Shown here piece by piece: positions 26,505 to 34,015 of a DNA stretch of 44,746 nt. This stretch comes from Alphaproteobacteria bacterium. Lineage in GTDB: Bacteria > Pseudomonadota > Alphaproteobacteria > Reyranellales > Reyranellaceae. The notes beneath the pieces are model-generated. The model ran no database searches, was not told the DNA's origin, and was given only the letters and a program-made list of their open reading frames with translations. The stretch spans positions 1-44,746 of the forward strand of contig VGCH01000025.1 of the NCBI GenBank assembly GCA_016870115.1. Reading direction: 5' to 3'. Every line of letters starts with the position of its first letter. The stretch's first letter is position 1. The position numbers were made by a program, and so were the translations under genes.

Positions 26505-27288
26505 CGGGCCCGAACTCGCAGGTCGCGTCGCCATCGTCACCGGTGGCGCCTCGGGCATTGGCGCGGCCAGCGTCGCCCTGCTCGCCGCCGCCGGCGCCCG
26601 GGTCTATGCCGCTGACCGCAACGACGCCACCGGGCCCGGCATTGCCGTGGCCCACGACGTGGCGTCGGAAGACTCCTGGCGGGCGCTGCTCGACCGGGTG
26701 CTGGCCGAGTCGGGACGGCTCGACATCCTAGTCAACAACGCCGGCATCTCGGGCGGCCAGGGCACGATCGAATCGACCACCGTCGAAAACTGGCGGGCGG
26801 TCCACGCGGTCAACGCCGACGGTGTGTTCCTCGGCTGCAAGTTCGCGATCGAAGGCATGAAGCGCACCGGACGCGAGAAGCCCCAACCGGGCGGCTCGAT
26901 CGTGAACGTGTCGTCCATCGCCGGGCTCATCGGCTCCGCCGGCCCCACCGCCTACACCGCGAGCAAGGGCGCGGTGCGGCTGCTGACCAAGAGCGTGGCG
27001 CTCTATTGCGCCGAACAGCGCTACGGCATCCGCTGCAATTCGGTGCATCCGGGCGGCGTCGATACCGCGATCTTCGCGCCGCTCTGGCAAATGGTGGGCC
27101 ACGAGCAGGGCAAGGCGCTGATCGGCATGGGCCACCCGATCGGCCGCATGGCCGAGTCGTCGGAGCTCGCCGAGCTGGTGCTGTGGCTCGCCTCGGATCG
27201 CTCGAGCTTCGCCACAGGGGCGGAGTTCACCGCCGACGGCGGCATCACCGCCGGCGTGCAGAGGAGGCAGATGTTTGGCCCGACTTGA
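26482..27288 (+). CDS. SDR family oxidoreductase (second of three tandem)
   Basis: A 268-residue short-chain dehydrogenase. TGGASGIG is at 20-27, D45 suggests NAD, NNAGIS is at 85-90, and the catalytic residues are S145, Y158 and K162 (YTASK). An insertion (RTGREKPQPG, about 128-137) makes it longer than its neighbours. The ATG lies 23 bases inside the end of the first SDR gene, and the C terminus overlaps the start of the third. The overlaps on both sides show one transcript and probably coupled translation. Substrate unknown. Confidence 0.88.
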   Translation: MAAAPRSDGPELAGRVAIVTGGASGIGAASVALLAAAGARVYAADRNDATGPGIAVAHDVASEDSWRALLDRVLAESGRLDILVNNAGISGGQGTIESTTVENWRAVHAVNADGVFLGCKFAIEGMKRTGREKPQPGGSIVNVSSIAGLIGSAGPTAYTASKGAVRLLTKSVALYCAEQRYGIRCNSVHPGGVDTAIFAPLWQMVGHEQGKALIGMGHPIGRMAESSELAELVLWLASDRSSFATGAEFTADGGITAGVQRRQMFGPT

Positions 27289-28033
27289 GAACCGCACCGT
27301 ACTGGTGAGCGGCGGCGCCTCAGGCATTGGCGCGGCGACCGCGCGCCTCGTCGTGGCCGAGGGTGGCAACGCGGTCCTGGCCGACCTCAATGAGGCGGCC
27401 GGCCGGACGCTCGCGGCCGAGTTAGGATCACGCGGCCATTTCGTGCGGCTGGACGTGGTCGACGAGGCTTCGTGGATCGCCGCGGTGGTGGCGGCCGAGG
27501 CGCGCTTCGGCGCGCTGCACGGTCTGCTCAACGCCGCCGGTGTGGGTGTCCGCAACGACGTCGAGACCTGCTCGCTCGCCGAATGGCGCCGGGTCAACGA
27601 GATCAACTCGCTTGGTACCTTCCTTGGCTGCAAGTCCGCGATCGCGGCGATGAAGCGCGCGGGCGGTGGCTCGATCGTCAATATCTCCTCCGTGCTCGGC
27701 CTGCGCGGGGCGGCGCACGCCATGGCCTACAGCGCCTCGAAGGGCGCGGTGCGCACGCTCACCAAGAACGTGGCGCTCTGGTGCGCTCACATGAAGTACG
27801 GCATCCGCTGCAACTCCGTGCATCCCGGCTACATCGACACGCCCATGATCGCGCCGCGCCTTGCCCAGACCGACGGCAACATGACCGGCCGCCAGTCGCT
27901 GGAGGCGCTGCATCCGCTCGGCCGGCTCGGGCGGGCCGAGGAGGTCGCGGCCATGATCCTCTTCCTGCTGTCCGACGAGAGCGGCTTCTCGACCGGGGCC
28001 GAGTTCGTCTGCGACGGCGGCCTCACCGCCTGA
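27275..28033 (+). CDS. SDR family oxidoreductase (third of three tandem)
   Basis: A 252-residue short-chain dehydrogenase. The cofactor motif reads SGGASGIG (12-19), where Thr is more usual first. D37 suggests NAD, NAAGVG replaces NNAG, and the catalytic residues are Ser at 138-139, Y152 and K156 (YSASK). The start is a TTG at 27275, seven bases after a strong GAGGAGG site (27261-27267), 14 bases inside the previous gene. Three consecutive, overlapping paralogues suggest sequential oxidation of related alcohols, or a mixed tetramer. Confidence 0.88.
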   Translation: MARLENRTVLVSGGASGIGAATARLVVAEGGNAVLADLNEAAGRTLAAELGSRGHFVRLDVVDEASWIAAVVAAEARFGALHGLLNAAGVGVRNDVETCSLAEWRRVNEINSLGTFLGCKSAIAAMKRAGGGSIVNISSVLGLRGAAHAMAYSASKGAVRTLTKNVALWCAHMKYGIRCNSVHPGYIDTPMIAPRLAQTDGNMTGRQSLEALHPLGRLGRAEEVAAMILFLLSDESGFSTGAEFVCDGGLTA

Positions 28034-28100
28034 CCCACTCCCAGAATTACTCATGGGCGCCCCGGGCGCGACCGGGACGCACCCCGCCTACACTCAGCCG

Positions 28101-28805
28101 ATGGATCTCCAGCCCCTCCTCGCCCGGACCGGCTTCGCCTTCGTTCGCGGCGCCGACATGCGCGCGGCACTGGCGAGCGCGGGGCCGCTCGACGATTGGC
28201 CAGCGTTCGCCGCGAGCTGGAACGACCTCTCTACCGACACCTGCATGGCCGACGGTGGCCGCTATCGACGCCGGCGACACGCGGTCTACGCGGTGCCGCG
28301 CTCGGGCCCCATCGCGCGTCAGCCGCATCAGCCGCACTTCCAGACCACCGACTACAATCCGCTGAATGGCGGCGTGCAGCGCTGGTTCGAGCCGGTGCTG
28401 ACCGCGATCGGGGACGGACCGACGATGCGCACCGTGCTCGGCTGGTGCCGCGACCTCTTCGGCGCGCTCGATCCGGCGACCGCGGCCTGGCACGTCGAGA
28501 CCCATCAGTTCCGCATCGAGGCCCGCGCCGGGGTCGTCGGCAAGCCGACGCCTGAGGGCATGCACCGCGACGGCGTCGACCATGTGCTGGTGCTGATGAT
28601 CGGGCGCACCAACATCGCAAGCGGCACCACGTCCATCCACTCGATCGATCGCAAGCCGCTCGGGTCCTTCACGCTCGCCGATCCCTTCGACGCCGCGCTG
28701 GTCGAGGATCGGCGCTGCTTCCATGGCGTGACGCCCGTTGAGCCGATCGATCCCACGCAGCCCGCCCACCGCGACGTGTTGGTGGTGACGTTCCGCAAGG
28801 CCTAG
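28101..28805 (+). CDS. 2OG-Fe(II) dioxygenase family protein (PF10014, isoleucine hydroxylase-like)
   Basis: A 234-residue protein resembling the Bacillus L-isoleucine-4-hydroxylase family. The iron facial triad is visible as H155-x-D157 in MHRDG and H208 in CFHGVTP. R224 in HRDVLVVTF is placed to bind 2-oxoglutarate. These flanks are close to those of the Bacillus enzyme (VFHAVTP, RDILLVTF). Members hydroxylate free amino acids. The ATG giving MDLQPLLARTGFAFV fits the family start. An upstream in-frame ATG at 28053 is possible, and neither has a good ribosome site. It lies 67 bases after the SDR trio and may share its transcript. Confidence 0.85.
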   Translation: MDLQPLLARTGFAFVRGADMRAALASAGPLDDWPAFAASWNDLSTDTCMADGGRYRRRRHAVYAVPRSGPIARQPHQPHFQTTDYNPLNGGVQRWFEPVLTAIGDGPTMRTVLGWCRDLFGALDPATAAWHVETHQFRIEARAGVVGKPTPEGMHRDGVDHVLVLMIGRTNIASGTTSIHSIDRKPLGSFTLADPFDAALVEDRRCFHGVTPVEPIDPTQPAHRDVLVVTFRKA

Positions 28806-28830
28806 CGTCCTTCGACCGAGCGGAAACCCC

Positions 28831-29652
28831 TCACCCCAGAGGCATCGACGCGACGGTGCAGGTGACGGCAAAGATCGGGATCGGCGCCATGAAGGCGACG
28901 TGGCCCCGCGCGCCTTTCGCCGCCGCCGCGGCGGCGATGAAGGTCCTGATCTCGAAACCGCCCTGGCCCGCGTCGCGATATATCTCGGCATCGCTGTAGG
29001 AGAGCAGCGCCGCGCGATCGTTGGCCGCCCAGCGGCGCATGAACTCGCGGTCCCACGCCTCGGCGATCTTTCCCGAATCGGGCGTCGCCGGCCAATGCGA
29101 GATGCCACCCGTCGCCACCAGCGCGATGCGCTGCGGCAGCGCGTCGGCCGCCCGCCGCAACGCCTCGCCGAACGCCCAGGCGCGGTGCAGCGGTGCGAGC
29201 GGCGGCCCCTGGCAATTGATGTTGGCCGGGATCAGCGCGCAACTCTCGTCGGGGCGCAGGAAATGCAGCGGCACGGCGATGCCATGGTCGAACTGCCATT
29301 CCTCCGCATAGGCGACATCGACGGTCTCCATCGTGCGTTCGATCAGTCGCCGCGAAAGTGCGGCGTCGCCTTTCCAGCGGCGCTTCGGGATTTTCAGGAA
29401 CGCCTCATCCTCGATCGGCCCATCGTAGGAGTCGGCCATACCGATCGCGAATGACGGCATGTTGTTCATGAAGAAATTGGCGAAGTGCTCGGCCGCAAGC
29501 ACGATCAGCGCATCGGGACGGAGCGCGCGGATCTCGGCGCCCATGTCGCGGAAGGCGGCATAGAAGGCCTCGCGCACCACCGGATCCGCGCGATCCGCGC
29601 GACCCGTGATGCCCGGCCCGTGGCTGCAGACCCCGCTATAGACCAGCGGCAC
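28831..29652 (-). CDS. Extradiol ring-cleavage dioxygenase, LigB-like catalytic subunit
   Basis: A 273-residue class III extradiol dioxygenase catalytic subunit, like LigB of protocatechuate 4,5-dioxygenase. Iron ligands are H11 (CSHGP), H56 (AAEHFANF) and E234 (GGFEIRTF). The catalytic base is H186 in GGISHWP, and DHGIAVPL is a further family mark. It cleaves a catechol-type ring with O2. The start is the GTG at 29652, preceded by GGGAGG. It overlaps the alpha-subunit gene by 17 bases. Ring substrate (protocatechuate, gallate or another) is not determined. Confidence 0.88.
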   Translation of the reverse strand: MPLVYSGVCSHGPGITGRADRADPVVREAFYAAFRDMGAEIRALRPDALIVLAAEHFANFFMNNMPSFAIGMADSYDGPIEDEAFLKIPKRRWKGDAALSRRLIERTMETVDVAYAEEWQFDHGIAVPLHFLRPDESCALIPANINCQGPPLAPLHRAWAFGEALRRAADALPQRIALVATGGISHWPATPDSGKIAEAWDREFMRRWAANDRAALLSYSDAEIYRDAGQGGFEIRTFIAAAAAAKGARGHVAFMAPIPIFAVTCTVASMPLG

Positions 29653-30007
29653 GCCCGCCTCCCTGTCGTTCGGCGGCGAGCCGTGCGTCGTGCGCGGCGA
29701 TGCCCTCATAGCCGGTCGCGGCATAGACCCCGGCCCGCACTGGACCATGGGCGGTGAGCCCATCGCGCATGCGCTGCAGGTAGTCGAGCCACTCGATGTT
29801 GTGCAAGGCCGCGTAGTGCATCAGCAGCTGGCCGTTCACGCCCATCACATAGAGCAGGCCGATATCGGGCTTGCTGAGCGCCGCGCGCTCCTCGACGCTC
29901 AGCTCGTACTCGTCAAGAACGGCGTCGCGTTCGGTACCGAAGCGCGCCCGCTGGCGCGGGTCGCGATTGAGCTGCCAGATCAGTTTCTGAACGCCATAGA
30001 GCGACAT
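29636..30007 (-). CDS. Extradiol dioxygenase small subunit, LigA-like
   Basis: A 123-residue helical protein of the LigA family, the alpha subunit that lids the LigB active site. LIWQLNRDPRQRARF and YELSVEERAALSKPDIGLLYVMGVNGQLLMHYA (in two parts) match the family pattern. The length fits LigA. Its gene precedes and overlaps ligB, giving the order ligA-ligB. It starts three bases after the Bug receptor gene ends. Confidence 0.87.
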   Translation of the reverse strand: MSLYGVQKLIWQLNRDPRQRARFGTERDAVLDEYELSVEERAALSKPDIGLLYVMGVNGQLLMHYAALHNIEWLDYLQRMRDGLTAHGPVRAGVYAATGYEGIAAHDARLAAERQGGGRAAGL

Positions 30008-30010
30008 CGG

Positions 30011-30991
30011 CTACTCCAGCTTGACGCCGGTGGCGCGCACAACGTCGCCCCAGCGCGCGCGTTCCTTCGGGATATAGGTCGCGAAGCTCTCGACCGAACC
30101 GCCGGCCAGCCGCACGCCGCGCTCGGCGAACTGCGCCACCATCGCGGGCTCGGACAGGATCTTCGTGGTCTCCGCGTTCAGCCGCGTCACCACCGCCGCC
30201 GGCGTGCCGGCCGGCGCCACCAGCGCGAACCACGACGACGCCTCGAAGCCCGGCAACCCCGCCTCGGCAGCGGTCGGCACATTGGGCAGGATTGCCATGC
30301 GCTGCGGCGCGGCCCAGGCCAGCGCGCGCAGCGTGCCAGCCCGGATGTGGCCCAGGACCAGCGGCGGATTGTCGACCAGCCCGTCGATCTGGCCCGCGAC
30401 CAGGTCCTGCACCGCCGGCGCCGCGCCGCGATAGGGCACGTGGCTCAGCTTGATGCCGGCGGCCTTCTGGAACATCTCCATCGCGAGATGCGTCGTGGTG
30501 CCGTTGCCGGCGGAGCCGAAATTGAAACGACCGGGCTGCGCCTGGGCCGCCGCAATGAACGCCCGCAAGCCCTCGACGCCGGTGCGCGGATGCACCACCA
30601 CGATGTTGGGCATGTCGGCGACCATCGACACCGGCGCGAAGGCGGTCGCGGGATCGAACGGCATCTTGCCGTAGAGGAACTGGTTGATGGTGAGGATGCC
30701 GGCCGACGCCAGCAGCAAGGTGTAGCCGTCGGGGTCGGACTTGGCGACGATCTCGCCGCCGACATTGCCGCCTGCACCCGGCTTGTTGTCGACCAGAACG
30801 CTCTGGCCCAGTGCCTTCTGGAGCTCCGGCGCGAGGGCCCGGGCCAGCACGTCGGCGACGCCGCCCGGCGGGAAGGGCGCCACGATGCGCAGCGGCTTGG
30901 TGGGCCAGGTTTGGGCGCGGATCGCGGGCGCGGCGAGCGTGAGCGGAGCCGAAGCGAGCGCGACAAGGACGGAACGGCGACGGAAGCTCAT
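30011..30991 (-). CDS. Bug/TctC-family periplasmic solute-binding protein
   Basis: A 326-residue Bug receptor of the tripartite tricarboxylate transporter type. A signal peptide with RRR at residues 4-6 (MSFRRRSVLVALASA, cleavage near IRA-QTWP) leads to the mature start WPTKPLRIVAPFPPGG. VDNKPGAGGNVGGEIVAKSDPDGYTLL and the later HVPYRGAAPAVQDLVAGQID are family landmarks. It should capture a carboxylate in the periplasm. No TctA or TctB genes are in the window, so it is an orphan receptor sharing permeases elsewhere. It overlaps the hydrolase gene by four bases (ATGA). Confidence 0.9.
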   Translation of the reverse strand: MSFRRRSVLVALASAPLTLAAPAIRAQTWPTKPLRIVAPFPPGGVADVLARALAPELQKALGQSVLVDNKPGAGGNVGGEIVAKSDPDGYTLLLASAGILTINQFLYGKMPFDPATAFAPVSMVADMPNIVVVHPRTGVEGLRAFIAAAQAQPGRFNFGSAGNGTTTHLAMEMFQKAAGIKLSHVPYRGAAPAVQDLVAGQIDGLVDNPPLVLGHIRAGTLRALAWAAPQRMAILPNVPTAAEAGLPGFEASSWFALVAPAGTPAAVVTRLNAETTKILSEPAMVAQFAERGVRLAGGSVESFATYIPKERARWGDVVRATGVKLE

Positions 30992-31995
30992 GGACGGACT
31001 CCCTCCCGGAGGTCTGCGAGAAACGCGGACAGATGGTGCACCCATTGCCCCGCCTCCAGTGTCGTGAAGTGGCCGCGCGTGGCGGGGCCCGCTGGCACCA
31101 GAACATAGCGCGCCGACGGAACGCGCTTCAACGCCGCCTCGACCGCGCCGAGTACCGGCGGGTTCAGTTCGTCGTCGGCGAAGTTGAGCGCCAGCAGTGG
31201 CCGCTCGATGCGGTCGAGCAGCGGGGTCGGGTCGTAGTCCATCGAGGCTTCGACCTGGTAGAGCCGGTCGTTGGCATCAGCGGCCCGGGCGCGCTCGACC
31301 AGCCGCGCATAGAGCGCATCGGCGGCCTCGCGGCTCGGCGCCATCTCCTGCAGCCGCGCCACGCTCTCGGTCATCAGCGCGCTCAACGGCGCGGTGCGGA
31401 CCCAGCGCGTGGGCTTCGCCGCGCCATAGTCGCCGCCTCGCCAATCGGGATCGTTGCGGATCGCCTCGATCGAGATGCGCCGCTGCAGCCAGTTGCGCCC
31501 GCTCATCGGGCCTGGCTGGCTGGCCACGGCCACGAAAGCGGCGGCATCGCGCGGATGCGTTCCCGCCCACATCCAGGTGAGCATGCCGCCCATCGAGAGT
31601 CCCAGGATCAGGGCGAGGCTCTCGACACCCAGCGCCTCGTGCAGCAAGCGACGCGTGGCCGCGATGTGGTCGACGTAGCGGTAGTTCGGGAAGCACGCGG
31701 CGAGCCCGTCGCTGGGCTTGGCCGAGGCGCCGAAGCCGATCATGTCGGGCGCGATCAGGAAGTGCCGCGCCGCATCGAGCGGTGCGCCGGGACCGAACAG
31801 CGCGGCACTGACGCCGGGCGTTGCGGTGAAGGTGGCGGCGCTGCCCGTCGTGTTGTGCAGCAACAGAACTGGCGCGCCGCCCGGGTTGCCGAAGGTCGTG
31901 AGCGAGAGCGCCAGACGCTCAAGCGCCTGACCCGACGCGAAGGTGAATCCGCCGAGCTCGTGGCGCATCGTGCGGAGATTGGGGAGGTCGGTCAT
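30988..31995 (-). CDS. MetX-like alpha/beta hydrolase
   Basis: A 335-residue alpha/beta hydrolase resembling homoserine O-acetyltransferase. The nucleophile is S134 in LGLSMGGM. LLHNTTGSAATF is the oxyanion region, FADDELNPP carries the acidic residue, and H309 in GHFTTLEAG completes the triad. In a cluster with a ring-cleavage dioxygenase it more likely hydrolyses an ester or C-C bond than makes O-acetylhomoserine. That is an inference from context. It is coupled to the Bug receptor gene downstream. Confidence 0.85.
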   Translation of the reverse strand: MTDLPNLRTMRHELGGFTFASGQALERLALSLTTFGNPGGAPVLLLHNTTGSAATFTATPGVSAALFGPGAPLDAARHFLIAPDMIGFGASAKPSDGLAACFPNYRYVDHIAATRRLLHEALGVESLALILGLSMGGMLTWMWAGTHPRDAAAFVAVASQPGPMSGRNWLQRRISIEAIRNDPDWRGGDYGAAKPTRWVRTAPLSALMTESVARLQEMAPSREAADALYARLVERARAADANDRLYQVEASMDYDPTPLLDRIERPLLALNFADDELNPPVLGAVEAALKRVPSARYVLVPAGPATRGHFTTLEAGQWVHHLSAFLADLREGVRP

Positions 31996-32013
31996 GGCAG
32001 TACCTCCACCGAT

Positions 32014-32086
32014 GTCATCCTGAGCGGAGCGAAGGATCTTTCCCGCGGCGCCGCTGACAAAGTTCCTTCGCTCCGCTCAGGACGAC
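32014..32086. repeat. Palindromic intergenic repeat element
   Basis: Two 23-base arms (32014-32036 and 32064-32086) are inverted copies of each other with one mismatch. Each carries the core CCTGAGCGGAGCGAAGGA. The 27-base centre contains its own short palindrome (CCCGCGGCGCCGC). The element lies between the SDR and MetX-like genes in the leftward cluster and would form a long hairpin in their mRNA. Its sequence is of a kind scattered through many bacterial genomes; only one good copy is in this window. Confidence 0.8.
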
Positions 32087-32118
32087 AGGGTTTGCTTGCC
32101 GGGCGGCGGCCGCGCGCG

Positions 32119-32889
32119 TCAGTTGCCGATGGTGACGCCGCCGTCGGCCACGATGGTCTGGCCGGTGATGAAGCGGCCGGCGGGACCGGCGAGCAGGACG
32201 GCGATGCCGCCGATATCGTCGGGATCACCGATCCGCCGCAGCGGCGTGGCCGAGTTGCGGCGCTCGAGGTTCTTCGGGTCCTCCCACAGCGCGCGCGCGA
32301 AGTCGGTCTTCACCAGCCCCGGCGCGATCGTGTTGATGCGAATATTGTCCACCCCCAACTCGGTCGCAAGATTGCGGGCAAGCTGCATGTCCGCCGCCTT
32401 GGAGATGCCGTAGGCCCCGATCACCGGCGTGCCGCGCAGGCCGCCGATCGAGGAGACGATGATGATCGAGCCGTCCTTCTTCGCCCGCATATCCGGCAGC
32501 ACCATCGTGGTCAGCCAGATGTTCGAGAGAATGTTGTTCTGCATGATCTTCATGAAGGCCTCGTCCGGCATCTTCTCGGTCGGGCCGTAGTACGGGTTGG
32601 ACGCCGCGTTGCAGACCAGCACATCCACCGGTCCCAGCCGCTTGCGCGTCTCGGAGATCAGCGTCTGGCACTGCGCCTTGTCCGAGATGTTGCAGGGGAT
32701 CACGATCGCCTCGCCTCCGGCCGCCCGGATCTCCGCCGCCGCCTCCTCGCAGACCGGCGCCTTGCGGCTCGACACCACCACCCGCGCGCCCTGCAGCGCC
32801 AGATGCATGGCGATCGACTTGCCGATCCCCTTGCTCGAGCCCGTCACCACGGCAACCTTGCCGGTGAGATCGAAAAGCGGTGAACCCAT
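32119..32889 (-). CDS. SDR family oxidoreductase (upstream of the ligAB cluster)
   Basis: A 256-residue short-chain dehydrogenase. TGSSKGIG is at 16-23, and CNAAS replaces NNAG at about 93-97. Catalytic residues are S147, Y160 and K164 (YGISK). The serine/arginine pair after strand 2 (VVVSSRK) suggests NADP. The ATG at 32889 follows GGGAGAAA. It is the first enzyme gene of the leftward aromatic-type set and overlaps the HTH gene upstream by 46 bases. It differs clearly from the three tandem SDRs at 25.7-28.0 kb. Confidence 0.9.
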   Translation of the reverse strand: MGSPLFDLTGKVAVVTGSSKGIGKSIAMHLALQGARVVVSSRKAPVCEEAAAEIRAAGGEAIVIPCNISDKAQCQTLISETRKRLGPVDVLVCNAASNPYYGPTEKMPDEAFMKIMQNNILSNIWLTTMVLPDMRAKKDGSIIIVSSIGGLRGTPVIGAYGISKAADMQLARNLATELGVDNIRINTIAPGLVKTDFARALWEDPKNLERRNSATPLRRIGDPDDIGGIAVLLAGPAGRFITGQTIVADGGVTIGN

Positions 32890-33842
32890 CGTCGTTTCTC
32901 CCTGAAGAATTGGCACCGGCTGCCGCCGGGACCTTGCCCTCCCCTGTCGCAAGGCCAGCGCCGCGAGGCAAGCCCGCGGATGGCGACCCGGATTCGGGTT
33001 CGTTCGCGAACGACGCCATCGCGCCCAAGTCGTTGGAATCCGCGACCATTCCTTCGATAGGAACCCTGTCGCCCATTCCCGGCCACGAGAAGAGCCGATT
33101 CCGCGGCCGCGAGACGACGCCGCATCTGGATCAGCTCAAGCTCAAGAAGAGCCGCGCGGTCGTTGCCAACCGGGGTGACCAGCGGGGTCACTTGAGGAAC
33201 GGACTCGGAGGCGGCGGCCGGCCGGACGGCGCCGATCGCCCGGGCGACGCCGCGCTCGATCGCGGCCTCCAGCTCGCGGCGGCGGATGGCGCGATCCTCC
33301 GCCCGATCGAAGCGACCCAGCACGCGCATCAGCATGATGTCGTTGTAGCGCTCGTCGTTGGCGATCAGGTTGCCTTGGTGGAAGACCGGCTTGCGCACGA
33401 CGGCCGAAGCGCGCTGCTCGGCCAGTTCCTCCAGCATTTCCCGTCGGCGGCCACGGGCAGTCTCAAGCCGAGCCGCGAATTTCGGCAGTTTCTCACGCCA
33501 ACGCTGGACGGTCCGAACGGCGACGCCGGCGCGGGCCGCCGCCTCGACCATCATGCCGGTCCGCTCGTAGCAGCGCAGAAAGCGGGTCCGCAGCCGGGCC
33601 GGCGTCGGTCGGCGCAGCGGCTTCTCCCACGGCCCCGTCCCGCTTTCGGCGATCAGATCGGAGGGCGGAGGCGGCATCTTGAGCTGGCGTTCGGAGAACA
33701 GCTCTTCCCAAGCCTGCATGAAGAGTTCACCGCGCGTCAGCGAGGAGAAACAGGGCGGCGGCGGATGGTCCGGCGCCTTGAAGCGCAGGTGGTACACCGC
33801 CTCCAGCGCGGTCATCGGCTCGTGCCACTTCTTGTAGATCAT
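32844..33842 (-). CDS. HTH protein resembling phage terminase small subunits
   Basis: A 332-residue protein of uncertain role. Residues 84-118 form a helix-turn-helix (RFLRCYERTGMMVEAAARAG then VAVRTVQRWREK). It is followed by KPVFHQGNLIANDERYNDIM and LMRVLGRFDRAE, a pattern seen in HTH proteins related to terminase small subunits. Flanks are low-complexity. The C-terminal 80 residues look unnatural (arginine-rich), and a different frame below 33076 reads better, so a frameshift is possible. AGGAG five bases upstream supports the start. The last 46 bases overlap the SDR gene. It may be a DNA-binding regulator or a phage remnant. Confidence 0.6.
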   Translation of the reverse strand: MIYKKWHEPMTALEAVYHLRFKAPDHPPPPCFSSLTRGELFMQAWEELFSERQLKMPPPPSDLIAESGTGPWEKPLRRPTPARLRTRFLRCYERTGMMVEAAARAGVAVRTVQRWREKLPKFAARLETARGRRREMLEELAEQRASAVVRKPVFHQGNLIANDERYNDIMLMRVLGRFDRAEDRAIRRRELEAAIERGVARAIGAVRPAAASESVPQVTPLVTPVGNDRAALLELELIQMRRRLAAAESALLVAGNGRQGSYRRNGRGFQRLGRDGVVRERTRIRVAIRGLASRRWPCDRGGQGPGGSRCQFFREKRRWVHRFSISPARLPW

Positions 33843-33859
33843 GGTCGCTCCTGGGGTGT

Positions 33860-33871
33860 CTGAACGTTCAG
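33860..33871. promoter_or_regulatory. Palindromic operator candidate
   Basis: A perfect 12-base palindrome CTGAACGTTCAG sits two bases after the predicted -10 box of the HTH gene, covering its likely transcription start. This is the classic position for a repressor site of TetR-like or similar dimeric regulators. The protein that binds it is unknown. Confidence 0.6.
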
Positions 33872-33873
33872 CC

Positions 33874-33903
33874 GATATATGCTTATTATCGTCCGATTGT
33901 CAA
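33874..33903 (-). promoter_or_regulatory. Predicted sigma70-type promoter of the HTH gene
   Basis: On the minus strand a perfect TTGACA (33903-33898) is followed 18 bases later by TATATC (33879-33874). This short stretch is unusually AT-rich for the window. It drives the HTH gene and probably the SDR-to-ligB cluster behind it. Confidence 0.6.
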
Positions 33904-34015
33904 ACTCGGCATGAGCCTGCTGTCGCTGGCGAAGGACCTTAGCTGGCAGGCCGGCTTACCCTCGGCGGGACGGCCTGTGGTATGCTCGCGGATCGCTCGC
34001 TCGGAGACCCACCGC

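Noticed and set aside
29653-29763. Longer N terminus for LigB starting at 29763
   Set aside because: The extra 37 residues lie in the ligA coding region and do not resemble the family, while the GTG at 29652 has a GGGAGG site and gives the normal LigB start.
32880-33863. A 327-codon plus-strand frame opposite the HTH gene
   Set aside because: Its composition is that of a shadow, it has no recognisable domain, and the minus-strand frame has a promoter, a ribosome site and an HTH.
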